From the NCBI RefSeq assembly GCF_024437735.1, contig NZ_JANFQO010000001.1, forward strand, positions 310,001 through 374,000: 64,000 nt of DNA, written 5' to 3'. Of the stretch, positions 18,267 through 26,450 are shown in pieces (position 1 is the stretch's first letter; each line of letters begins with the position of its first letter). The stretch is from Tahibacter harae. GTDB lineage: Bacteria > Pseudomonadota > Gammaproteobacteria > Xanthomonadales > Rhodanobacteraceae. Below the pieces are notes generated by a model that saw nothing but the letters and a program-made list of their open reading frames with translations, did not search any database and was not told where the DNA came from. A program made the position numbers and the translations under genes.

Positions 18267-20792
18267 ATGACGCAGCAGGCGTTTCAGCGTCTACGGCAGT
18301 TGTTCGACCGGTTGACCGAGCTGCCGGCGGAGCAGCGCGACGATTTCCTCGCCGGTTGCGCGGAGATCGGCGAAACCACGCGGCGTCAGCTGCGCGATCT
18401 GCTGCAGGCCGACGCCGATGTGGGCGACCTCACCGTGCGTCCGCTGCGCAGCCCGGGCGAGGAAGCCGCCGCGGCCTGGCTGGGACGGCGCATAGGCGCC
18501 TTCGAGATCACCCGCGTACTGGGCCAGGGCGGCATGGGCAGCGTATTCCTGGCCAACCGTGTCGCCGGCGGCGTGGCGCAGCAGGTCGCGATCAAGGTCG
18601 TGCGCAGCGACATGCTCGACGCGGCCACGCGCGCGCGCTTCCGCCTGGAACGGCAGGTGCTGGCCCTGCTGCAGCATCCGAATATCGCGGCGATGCTGGA
18701 CCTGGGCGAGCTGGAGGACGGCAGCCCCTACGCCATCATGGAATTCGTCGACGGCGAAACCATCACCCGCCATGCGCGCGAGCACAACCTGGATCTGCGC
18801 CGGCGTCTGCAGCTGTTCCTGGAAGTCTGCAATGCGGTGGCGCATGCCCATCGCAGCATGATCGTGCATCGCGACATCAAGCCCGGCAATGTGCTGGTGG
18901 ATCGCGAAGGCCGGCCGCGCCTGCTGGATTTCGGCATCGCCAAGCCGCTTTCGGCCCAGCTCGGCGCTGTCGATGTGGAAGAAACCAGCGCTGCCCAGCG
19001 CTTCGTCTCGCTCAGCCACGCCGCGCCGGAACAGCTGCGCGGCGAAGCGATAACCACGGCCTGCGACGTCTACGGCCTGGGCGCACTGCTGTACGAGCTG
19101 CTCGCCGGCGTGCCGGCATTCGCACGCGAAGGGCTCACGCCGGCGCAGCTGGAACGCATGATCTGCGAGACCGATCCATTGCCGCCCAGCCGGCGCAGCG
19201 GCGCCGGCGGCGTGGCGGCGATTCCGCGCGATCTCGACCTCATCGTGCTGCGCTGCCTGCGCAAGCAACCGGCGGACCGCTACGTCTCGGTCGACCAGCT
19301 CGCCGGCGAGCTGCGCGATTTCCTCGCCGGCCGGCCGGTGCTGGCGCGGCGCGGCAATGCGCTGTATCGCGCCGGGCGCTTCTTCGCCCGGCACCGGCTG
19401 GCGCTGGCCCTGGGCGCGGTGATACTGCTCGGCGGCGTGACCGGACTGGCCCTGCTCTGGCGCCAGCAGCTGGCGACGCTGGCGCAACAGAGCCGCGCCG
19501 ATGCGATGACCGACCTGATCCTCTCCGCGCTGCACGGCGGCAGCAGCGACAATCCCGGCAGCAAGGACACCACCGCGCGCGAAGTATTCGAGCGCGTCGC
19601 CAGCGAGGCGCGCGCGCGCACCGACCTGGATCCGGTCTCGCGCGCCCGCGTGCTGGGCACGGTCGCGCGCGTCCACCTGGAGCTGGGCCTGCCCAAGGAA
19701 GCCGAGGCCGTGATCGCGCAGATCGACGACGCCGCGCTGCCGGCGGAACAGCGCGACGAGCTGGACCTGCTGCGGGTCAGCCTGCTGCAGGCGCTGAACC
19801 GCTTCGACGAGGCCCGCGCGGTGATCGCGCCGGCGCTGGCCAGGCCGCACGACGTGCAGGCCCGCGCGCGCTGGGATCTGGCCCAGGCCCGGCTGGATTA
19901 CGACGAAGGCAACAGCCAGGCGGCGCTGCAGCGCATCGATGCGATGACGCCGGCGGTGCTCAGTCCCGAACTGCGCGAGCAGCGCCTGAAGCAGCGCTCG
20001 GACACGCTGTGGGTGGCGGGGAAGCGCGCGGAGGGCATCGCCGACAGCGAACAGCTGCTCGCCCTGCGCCGCGCACGCCTGGGCGAGGAGTCGCCGGCCG
20101 TTTACAGCAGTCTGCGCGACCTCGCCAGCGGCTATCTCTACCAGGGCGATGTGGCCCGCGCGCAGCAATACAGCGATTCCATGCTGGCACTGGCAGGCAA
20201 GCTGTTCAGCGCCAATTCGCTGCGCTACGCCGATGCCCTGTCCATACAGCGCTCGCTGGAGCAGGAGCGTGGCGACTTCGAGGCCGCCCTCGTGCGGGAA
20301 CAGCGGGTACTCGCGATCCGCCGCGACCAGCTCGGTGCGGACGGCCCGCACGTGGCGCGCAGCTATTTCAATCTTGCCAGTCTGTACAGCCATAGCCGGC
20401 AGCTGGCTGCCGCGGAAGACTATGGACGCCGCAGCCTGGAAATCGCTGAACGGGTGTGGCTGCCCTCGGATCTCAACGTTTTCCTGTTCCGCGTCGTTTT
20501 CGCCGCGACGCTGATCGATAACGGCAAGATCGCAGAGGCCCGCACCGTCGTGCACAAGGCGCTCAAGGATTGCGAGACCTATCCGGCATTGCAGCAGTAC
20601 GACATCTATCCGCTGGCCCTGGCCATGGAACGGCTGGGCGCGTACGAGGCCGTACGCAGCGAGGAAAACCGCCTCGCCCTGAGCAAGGCCCTGCACGAAG
20701 CCAAGCAGGGCGCGGCCGACAATCAGACCCGTGCCTATGTCGACACGCTGCTGGCCCATGCCGCGGGCCGCGGCGTGGAGCCGGCGCCGTGA
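18267..20792 (+). CDS. Membrane-anchored Ser/Thr protein kinase with TPR-like C-terminal region (module 2)
   Basis: I choose ATG 18267 (MTQQAFQRLRQLF) because AAGGGGG lies 8 bases upstream and the N-terminus then aligns with its two paralogues; the frame is open further upstream. 841 residues. Kinase domain about 76-340: GQGGMGSVFLA, VAIKVV, VHRDIKPGN (near 200), LLDFGIAK, then SLSHAAPEQL as P+1 loop. A membrane helix lies at about 378-400 (LALGAVILLGGVTGLALLW). A helical repeat region follows, with the conserved linker TAREVFERVASEARART and a TPR-like stretch near 700 (SYFNLASLYSHSRQLAAAEDY). Overall plan equals modules 1 and 3, so it arose by duplication. The likely substrate is the neighbouring ECF sigma factor (inference). 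Confidence 0.92.
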   Translation: MTQQAFQRLRQLFDRLTELPAEQRDDFLAGCAEIGETTRRQLRDLLQADADVGDLTVRPLRSPGEEAAAAWLGRRIGAFEITRVLGQGGMGSVFLANRVAGGVAQQVAIKVVRSDMLDAATRARFRLERQVLALLQHPNIAAMLDLGELEDGSPYAIMEFVDGETITRHAREHNLDLRRRLQLFLEVCNAVAHAHRSMIVHRDIKPGNVLVDREGRPRLLDFGIAKPLSAQLGAVDVEETSAAQRFVSLSHAAPEQLRGEAITTACDVYGLGALLYELLAGVPAFAREGLTPAQLERMICETDPLPPSRRSGAGGVAAIPRDLDLIVLRCLRKQPADRYVSVDQLAGELRDFLAGRPVLARRGNALYRAGRFFARHRLALALGAVILLGGVTGLALLWRQQLATLAQQSRADAMTDLILSALHGGSSDNPGSKDTTAREVFERVASEARARTDLDPVSRARVLGTVARVHLELGLPKEAEAVIAQIDDAALPAEQRDELDLLRVSLLQALNRFDEARAVIAPALARPHDVQARARWDLAQARLDYDEGNSQAALQRIDAMTPAVLSPELREQRLKQRSDTLWVAGKRAEGIADSEQLLALRRARLGEESPAVYSSLRDLASGYLYQGDVARAQQYSDSMLALAGKLFSANSLRYADALSIQRSLEQERGDFEAALVREQRVLAIRRDQLGADGPHVARSYFNLASLYSHSRQLAAAEDYGRRSLEIAERVWLPSDLNVFLFRVVFAATLIDNGKIAEARTVVHKALKDCETYPALQQYDIYPLALAMERLGAYEAVRSEENRLALSKALHEAKQGAADNQTRAYVDTLLAHAAGRGVEPAP

Positions 20793-20892
20793 GAAACCGC
20801 GTACGTGCCGTTGTTTTTGATCCAATGCCGCCGGCTGGTCAGCCGTGCTGCCGATCGCCACAGACCGCGGCTTGCGGAGAATCATCGATACC

Positions 20893-21483
20893 ATGACCAC
20901 ATCGGCCGACGATACCGACATCACCGCCCTGCTCGCGCGCTGGCGCCAGGGCGACCGCGCCGCCGAAGCGGAGCTGCTGCGCTCGGTCTATCCGGTGCTG
21001 CAGGAGATCGCCCGGGCGCGCCTGCGCCGCACGCCGCAGGAACTGACCCTGGGCACCACCGACCTGGTGCACGAAACCTACGCCCGCCTGGCCCGCGCCG
21101 ATGGACTGGATTATCAGGCCCGCGGCCATTTCTTCGCCGTGGCGGCGCGCTCGATCCGCTATTTCGTCATCGACCACCTGCGCTCGCGCGGCAGCGAACG
21201 GCACGGCGGCCAGACGCCGTTCATCAGCCTGGACCAGCTCGAAGACGACGAGCCCGCATGCGACAGCATCGACCTCGGCGTGGACTGGCTGGCCGTGCAT
21301 GCCGCGCTGGAAGCGCTGGAAAAGGTCGATGCCGAATGCGCCTGGATCGTGGAGCTGAAATTCTTCGGCGGCCTGACCACCGAGGAAATCGCCGAAGTCT
21401 GCGGCGTATCGCGCGCGACCGTGGTGCGCAGCTGGCGCTTCGCGCGGGCCTGGCTGGCGGACCGGCTGCAGGCGTTCCGCTGA
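20893..21483 (+). CDS. ECF sigma factor 3 (Sigma70_ECF, kinase-associated type)
   Basis: Start at ATG 20893 (MTTSADDTDITALL) gives 196 residues and aligns with the other two ECF proteins; GGAGA lies about 11 bases upstream. The frame extends upstream without similarity. Region 2: YPVLQEIARARLRR and FFAVAARSIRYFVIDHLR. Region 4: GLTTEEIAEVCGVSRATVVR. Region 2.2 reads LTLGTTDLVHETYARL with Thr56 and Thr62. The kinase of module 3 starts 46 bases after its stop, the tightest coupling of the three modules, so co-transcription is likely. It begins 100 bases after kinase 2 and may belong to one long transcript with module 2. Confidence 0.9.
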   Translation: MTTSADDTDITALLARWRQGDRAAEAELLRSVYPVLQEIARARLRRTPQELTLGTTDLVHETYARLARADGLDYQARGHFFAVAARSIRYFVIDHLRSRGSERHGGQTPFISLDQLEDDEPACDSIDLGVDWLAVHAALEALEKVDAECAWIVELKFFGGLTTEEIAEVCGVSRATVVRSWRFARAWLADRLQAFR

Positions 21484-21529
21484 GAATCAATATTCCACAA
21501 CAGAACAAAATAGATCCGGAAGCTGCGCC

Positions 21530-24061
21530 ATGTCCGAAACGCCGTTCCGCCGCATCCGCGATCTCTTCGACCAGCTGGCGGAATTGCCCGCGGCCGAACG
21601 CGCCGGCTACCTCGCCGCCCAGGCCGACCTGGGCGAGGGCACCCGGCGCCAGATCGAAGATCTGCTGCTGGCCGATGCGCAGCTGGGCAGCGCAACCGCC
21701 CGCGCGGCAGTCAGGCCGGCGCCGTCTTCCGAGGCATGGACGGGCCGGCGCATAGGCGCATTCCGCATCAGCCGCGAGCTGGGCCGCGGCGGCATGGGCA
21801 GCGTATTCCTGGCCGAGCGCGTCGACGGCGGCGTGACGCAGCAGGTCGCCATCAAGATCGTGCGTCCGGAGATGCTGGATGCGGCGACGCTGGCGCGCTT
21901 CCGCCTGGAACGCCAGTTGCTCGCCCTGCTGCAGCATCCGAACATTCCGACCATGCTGGACCTGGGCGAGCTGGACGACGGCAGTCCTTACGCGGTGATG
22001 GAGTACGTCGACGGCATTCCCATCGATCGCTACGTGCGGGAACAGCAGCTGGACCTCAAGGCGCGGCTGCGCCTGTTCCTTCTTGTCTGCGCCGCGGTCG
22101 CTTATGCCCACCGCAACCTGATCGTGCACCGCGACCTCAAGCCCAGCAATGTGCTGGTCGATGCCGCCGGCCAGCCGCAGCTGCTGGATTTCGGCATCGC
22201 CAAGCCGCTGCTGGCCCAGGTCGGCGCGGTCGATGTGGAGGAAACCGGCGCGGCGCAGCGCTTCCTGTCGCTCAGCCACGCCGCGCCCGAGCAATTCAGC
22301 GGCGGCCCCATCACCACGGCCTGCGATGTCTACAGCCTGGGCGTGCTGCTGTACGAACTGCTCGCCGGCACCACGCCGTTCCGGCGCGAAGCGCTGACGC
22401 CGGCGCAGCTGGAGCAGCAGACCTTGCACGTCGACCCGGCACCGCCCAGCCGCGCCGCCGCAGCAGCGGATGGCAGCGGCTTGCGCATCGGTCAGGATCT
22501 GGACCTGATCACCCTGCGCTGCCTGCGCAAGCAGCCGGTCGACCGCTATGTCTCGGTGGACCAGCTGGCGGAGGACCTGCAGCGCTATCTCGCCGGCCAC
22601 CCGGTGCTGGCGCGCCGCGGCAACCTGGCCTATCGCCTGGGCCGCTTCGTCACGCGCCATCGCACTGGCGTGACGGCGGCGGCCGCGGTGCTGGCGCTGC
22701 TGCTGTCCGGCGCCCTGTTGCTGTGGCGCCAGCAGCAGGCCACGGCGCGGCAGCAGCTGCGCGCCGACGAGATGAGCGGACTGCTGATGGACACGCTGCT
22801 CTCGGTGGATCCGGACAGCGCCGGCGGACGCGATCTCAGCGCGCGCGAAGTGTTCGAGCGCGTCGCCGCCCAGGCCAAGGCCAGTCCCGATCTCAGCGCC
22901 GAATCGCGCGCGCGCATCCTGGGCACGGTGGCGCAGATCGACCTCGGCCTGGGCTATCCGACGCTGGCGGAAAATGCCGTGGCCGGCCTGTCACCGCAGG
23001 GCCTGGAACCGCTACAGCGCAATGAACTGCTGCTGCTCAAGGCGCGCACGCTGCTGGCCATGTCGCGCAACGAAGAAAGCCGCAGGCTGATCGACCAGGG
23101 CCTGGCAGAAAGCGCTGGCGATGCACGCCGCTCCGCGGTCTGGAAACTGCTGGACGCGAGCCACGACTATCACATCGGCCACGTGCCGCAGGCGCTGCAG
23201 AAGATCGACGCGATCACGCCGGACCTGCTCGAACCGGCGCAGGAAGACCAGCGCCGGCTGCTGCGCGCCGACGCGCTGCGGGTGAGCTACCGGCCGGAGG
23301 AAGGCATCAAGGAAATCGAGGCTGTGGTGGCGGCCCAGCGTGCGCGCCTGGGCGCGGATTCGCCGGCAGTGTTCCAGAGCCTGCAGAAACTGGCCATACG
23401 CGAAGCCGACGCCGGCGATCTGGAGCGCGGCGAAACGCTGTTCAAGGACGTGCTCGCCCTGGCCGAGAAAAGCTTCAGCCGCACCTCGGCGCGCTACGCC
23501 GAAGCGCTCAGCGTCGGCGTTTCCATCGAGACACGGCGCAGGAATTTCGCCAAGGCCACCGAGTACCTGCAGCAGATCATCCCTATCCTGATCGATCAGG
23601 TGGGCGAAGTGCATCCGCGCGTGGCTTACCAATATCTCAACCTGGCCAGCATCTACGAGGAATCCGGCCAGCTGCCGAAGGCCGGCGAGTACTACGCCAA
23701 GGGCGCGGCTGTCGCCGAGCGCGTCTGGCTGGGCGACGATACCAACCTGCTGCTGTTCCGCGTCGCCGCGGCCAGCCATTTCGCCCTGGTCGACGACTGC
23801 GCCAGGGCGCTGGAACAGACCACGCGCGGCGTGCAGGCGAACCTGACCTATCCCGAGCTGCTCCAGAGCGACGGCGCGCCGCTGATGGAAGTGCTGCACG
23901 CCTACTGCGGCTATCGGCTCAAGCCCGACCCGGCCGGCCGCAGCACACTGGCCCGCGGCCTGAAAAGGGCGCAGGAAGCGGCGCAGGATGCAAGCGTGAA
24001 GCAGGCCGTGGCCCAGGTGGTGCGCCAGGCCGCCGCCCTGGGCGTGCAACCGGCGGAATGA
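21530..24061 (+). CDS. Membrane-anchored Ser/Thr protein kinase with TPR-like C-terminal region (module 3)
   Basis: 843 residues. N-terminal FRRIRDLFDQLAELPAAER corresponds to the lead segment of the paralogues. Kinase domain about 75-340: GRGGMGSVFLAER, VAIKIV, VHRDLKPSN (near 199), LLDFGIAK, then LSLSHAAPEQF. Membrane helix about 378-402 (VTAAAAVLALLLSGALLLW). The long C-terminal region has TPR-like units, for example YQYLNLASIYEESGQLPKAG and a repeated A-x-x-A-x-x-x-L spacing. All core catalytic residues are present, so it should be active. The extracytoplasmic TPR part differs more between paralogues than the kinase part, which suggests different inputs. The aspartic protease gene begins 55 bases downstream. 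Confidence 0.92.
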   Translation: MSETPFRRIRDLFDQLAELPAAERAGYLAAQADLGEGTRRQIEDLLLADAQLGSATARAAVRPAPSSEAWTGRRIGAFRISRELGRGGMGSVFLAERVDGGVTQQVAIKIVRPEMLDAATLARFRLERQLLALLQHPNIPTMLDLGELDDGSPYAVMEYVDGIPIDRYVREQQLDLKARLRLFLLVCAAVAYAHRNLIVHRDLKPSNVLVDAAGQPQLLDFGIAKPLLAQVGAVDVEETGAAQRFLSLSHAAPEQFSGGPITTACDVYSLGVLLYELLAGTTPFRREALTPAQLEQQTLHVDPAPPSRAAAAADGSGLRIGQDLDLITLRCLRKQPVDRYVSVDQLAEDLQRYLAGHPVLARRGNLAYRLGRFVTRHRTGVTAAAAVLALLLSGALLLWRQQQATARQQLRADEMSGLLMDTLLSVDPDSAGGRDLSAREVFERVAAQAKASPDLSAESRARILGTVAQIDLGLGYPTLAENAVAGLSPQGLEPLQRNELLLLKARTLLAMSRNEESRRLIDQGLAESAGDARRSAVWKLLDASHDYHIGHVPQALQKIDAITPDLLEPAQEDQRRLLRADALRVSYRPEEGIKEIEAVVAAQRARLGADSPAVFQSLQKLAIREADAGDLERGETLFKDVLALAEKSFSRTSARYAEALSVGVSIETRRRNFAKATEYLQQIIPILIDQVGEVHPRVAYQYLNLASIYEESGQLPKAGEYYAKGAAVAERVWLGDDTNLLLFRVAAASHFALVDDCARALEQTTRGVQANLTYPELLQSDGAPLMEVLHAYCGYRLKPDPAGRSTLARGLKRAQEAAQDASVKQAVAQVVRQAAALGVQPAE

Positions 24062-24116
24062 AACACGCCGGCCGGCGCGAACGGGCGGCGGCGGCAATCT
24101 GGTATACGATGCCGCA

Positions 24117-25361
24117 ATGCCCACGTCGCCCCGGCCGCTGCAGCTGCGCACCACGCTCGCCTATGCCCGCGGCGGCTATACCGCGGCGCTGGAGGTGGGC
24201 AGCAGCAATGCCTGCGTCAACGTGCTGCTGGATACCGGCAGCAGTACGCTGGCGCTGACCGGCAGCAAATACCGGCCGGACAGCGACAGCGCGCTCGGCG
24301 CCACCGCACTGGCCCAGCAAGTGACGTACGGCAAGGGCGCCTGGGCCGGCCCGGTCCTGCATTCGCGCATAGGCTTCGGCGAAGGCGATCAGGCGCGGCG
24401 CGTGGACGGCGCGGCCTTCGCCCTGGTGGAGAACGATGCCAGCGCTTTCTTCCGCAATGCCGACGGCATACTCGGCCTGGCCTACCGGCAGCTCAATCCC
24501 GCCCACGACATGACGGCGCCGCTGACCCGGCAGGGCCGCGATCCGGCGCTGACCTGGCCCTGGCCTTACGATCTTTCCAACGCCGAAGCCCTGGCCGCCT
24601 TCAAGCAGGAACTGCTGCAGCAGCCGCGCGTGACCCTGCAGCCGCTGTTCTGCGCGCTGGAGGGCGAGGGCCTGTTCGCCGACCGCTTCGCGCTGAGCGT
24701 GCGCCGCGCCGTGGTACACGTGACCGACGCGGCGGCGACGCCGGCGCAGCTCGCCGCCGATCCGCTCAACAGCGGCGTGCTGGTGCTGGGCGGCGGCGAG
24801 GAATGCCAAGCGCTGTACCGCGGCGGTTTCCAGGACGTGCGCATCCTGCACGATCTCTACTACAACGCGAACCTGCTCTCGGTGCAGGTCGGCGACCAGG
24901 AACCGATCGCGGCGGCACAGGTCGCGCCGCAGTACCGGGACGGCTGCGTCAGCAACGCCTTTATCGACACCGGAAGCAGTTTCCTCGCGTTGGAAGGCAC
25001 GCTCTACGACGCCGTGCTGACCGGCTTCGCCGCGCACGATGCGTCCCTGCCGCAACTGATCCAGCGCTTCGAGGAACAGTTCCGCAACGAACAGGGCCTG
25101 CCCAACGAAGCCGTGGACACGCGCCGCTGGCCGGCGCTGCATTTCCGCCTGGAAGGCAGCAACGGCGGCGAAGTCTGCCTGCGCTGCGAACCGGCGCAGT
25201 ACTGGCAGCGCAATGCGAACGTGGCGGGACAAAGCCTGTTCCTGCTGCTGCGCTGGAGCCGGCAAAGCGTGCTCGGCCTGCCGCTGCTGTGCGGCCGCTA
25301 CTGCATCTTCGACCGCCGCGACGACGAATGCGGCCGCGTGCGCCTCGCCGATCTGCGCTGA
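24117..25361 (+). CDS. Pepsin-type (family A1) aspartic protease
   Basis: 414 residues with both halves of a pepsin fold: LLDTGSSTLALTG (Asp39) and AFIDTGSSFLALEG (Asp284) carry the two catalytic Asp residues. DGILGLAYRQ after the first half is a hallmark of A1 proteases, as is the hydrophobic-Gly motif GLPLLCGRYCIFD near the end. Such two-domain pepsins are uncommon in bacteria; shewasins are the best-known examples and, like this protein, have no signal peptide and stay in the cytoplasm. No prosegment is obvious before the first catalytic half. It stands 55 bases behind kinase 3 on the same strand, so it may be co-expressed. Substrate unknown. The start codon has no clear ribosome site. Confidence 0.85.
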   Translation: MPTSPRPLQLRTTLAYARGGYTAALEVGSSNACVNVLLDTGSSTLALTGSKYRPDSDSALGATALAQQVTYGKGAWAGPVLHSRIGFGEGDQARRVDGAAFALVENDASAFFRNADGILGLAYRQLNPAHDMTAPLTRQGRDPALTWPWPYDLSNAEALAAFKQELLQQPRVTLQPLFCALEGEGLFADRFALSVRRAVVHVTDAAATPAQLAADPLNSGVLVLGGGEECQALYRGGFQDVRILHDLYYNANLLSVQVGDQEPIAAAQVAPQYRDGCVSNAFIDTGSSFLALEGTLYDAVLTGFAAHDASLPQLIQRFEEQFRNEQGLPNEAVDTRRWPALHFRLEGSNGGEVCLRCEPAQYWQRNANVAGQSLFLLLRWSRQSVLGLPLLCGRYCIFDRRDDECGRVRLADLR

Positions 25362-25373
25362 ACGCGCGCCGTA

Positions 25374-25401
25374 CGCGCGGAACCGGAGCCGGCTCCGCGC
25401 G
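25374..25401. terminator. Hairpin between convergent protease and small secreted protein genes
   Basis: CGCGCGGA (25374-25381) pairs with TCCGCGCG (25394-25401). It lies between two converging genes, as expected for a shared terminator, but it lacks a T run on either strand. Confidence 0.35.
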
Positions 25402-25411
25402 CGGCACGGCT

Positions 25412-25711
25412 TCACTGGAAGCCGTTGCGGAACAGCACGTCCTTGCGCCGTAGGGTCAACTGGGGCGCGCTGTTGACGTCGTCGAGCATCACCGGCGCGA
25501 GCTTGACCAGGCCCCAGCCCGCGGCCGCGAGCTGGGCGACAGTCTTGCTGCCGGCCTGGGGACAGGCGAACACGGTGGCGCTGGTCGGCGGCGACGCGCC
25601 GGAGGCCGGCTGCGACGGGCCGTAGCAGATATCGGCCGCGACCTGGGCCTGTACGCCGGCGCAGGCCGCCAGCAGCGCTGCGCCGCCGGCGAAACGGATA
25701 AGGGCGCGCAT
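25412..25711 (-). CDS. Small secreted protein with C-terminal LFRNGFQ tail (paralogue B)
   Basis: Start ATG at 25711 (MRALIRFAGG) gives 99 residues; the frame remains open upstream but without signal sequence. A signal peptide ends near AGVQAQ (about residue 23). The mature part has ADICYGPSQ, a Cys in VFACPQAGSKT and AQLAAAGWGLVKLAPV. These blocks are shared with the gene directly upstream (25714-26001), so the two are tandem duplicates. The C-terminus DVLFRNGFQ resembles the tails of two other secreted proteins in the window. The two conserved Cys may form a disulfide. Function unknown. Confidence 0.72.
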   Translation of the reverse strand: MRALIRFAGGAALLAACAGVQAQVAADICYGPSQPASGASPPTSATVFACPQAGSKTVAQLAAAGWGLVKLAPVMLDDVNSAPQLTLRRKDVLFRNGFQ

Positions 25712-25713
25712 GA

Positions 25714-26001
25714 TCAGGGCTTCTGTATCACGAGCTGCCAGGTGGTATCGGGAAAGTTCGGATTCGCGCCGGGCGTGGTCACCGGGGAAAGCTGCACCAC
25801 CTGCCAGCCCGCTGCAGCGAGCTGGGGCAGGTTCAAATTGCCCGCTTGTGGACATTGGAACGTGACCGAGTTGGTCACCGGCGGCGGCGTAGGAATCGCC
25901 GCGACCTGGGGCGAATAGCAGATATCGGCCTGGCCGGCGAACGCCGGCGCCGCGAACACGGCCAGCACGGCGGCGAGGGAAAGCGGGTATTGCAACTTCA
26001 T
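25714..26001 (-). CDS. Small secreted protein (paralogue A)
   Basis: Start ATG at 26001 (MKLQYPLSLAAVLAVF), with AAGGAG a few bases before it, gives 95 residues. Signal peptide about 1-22, ending APAFA. Conserved blocks with the next gene: ADICYSP, VTFQCPQAG, PQLAAAGWQVVQLSPV. It ends LVIQKP and lacks the GF tail of its paralogue. Only two bases separate the genes, so they should be one transcript with this gene first. No known domain recognised. Confidence 0.75.
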   Translation of the reverse strand: MKLQYPLSLAAVLAVFAAPAFAGQADICYSPQVAAIPTPPPVTNSVTFQCPQAGNLNLPQLAAAGWQVVQLSPVTTPGANPNFPDTTWQLVIQKP

Positions 26002-26450
26002 CACGGGCTCCTTGGGAACGTTTTCCTTGCGTACACCGCCCGCGCACGGCGCCGGCGGCCGGCCAACATAGCAGTTCGTCGGGCCGGGCATGTTTGAACC
26101 GCGTTAGGTTTCGCCGCGGCAAGCGCAAACGCCAGCCCCGCGGGACGGACAGCACGTTGCGGTGGCCGGACGGAGCAATGTTTTTCCGCAGCGGCGGCCG
26201 GACGGCAGCCGTACTCGCCTGTTCCCTGATGCGGACCTTTGCGTCCCGGGGAAAGCGTCTTTTGAGCAGCGGCACCGCGACGGCGACGCCATCCGCCGGT
26301 CCGCGAATCCCGCGGCACGCCGTCGGCCGCCGCGCGGCGGCAGCCCGCGCGGCTACCGCTGCGGCAGGCACCGATGAAACGCCAGTGTGCGAAACGCGGC
26401 CGGCATTCGCGCAGACAGGCAGCCAGCCGCAAGCTGCCGCCGGAGAAGCG
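26002..26450. other. 449-bp gap without supported gene
   Basis: The gap lies between two minus-strand genes. It includes the AAGGAG ribosome site of the gene ending at 25714 and must hold its promoter. Open frames here on both strands have arginine-rich, low-complexity translations typical of chance frames in GC-rich DNA. Confidence 0.5.

Noticed and set aside
18291-20924. Minus-strand frame of about 880 codons opposite kinase 2
   Set aside because: Equivalent shadow frames occur opposite the other two module kinases, as expected from their shared codon pattern. No motif or ribosome site supports it.
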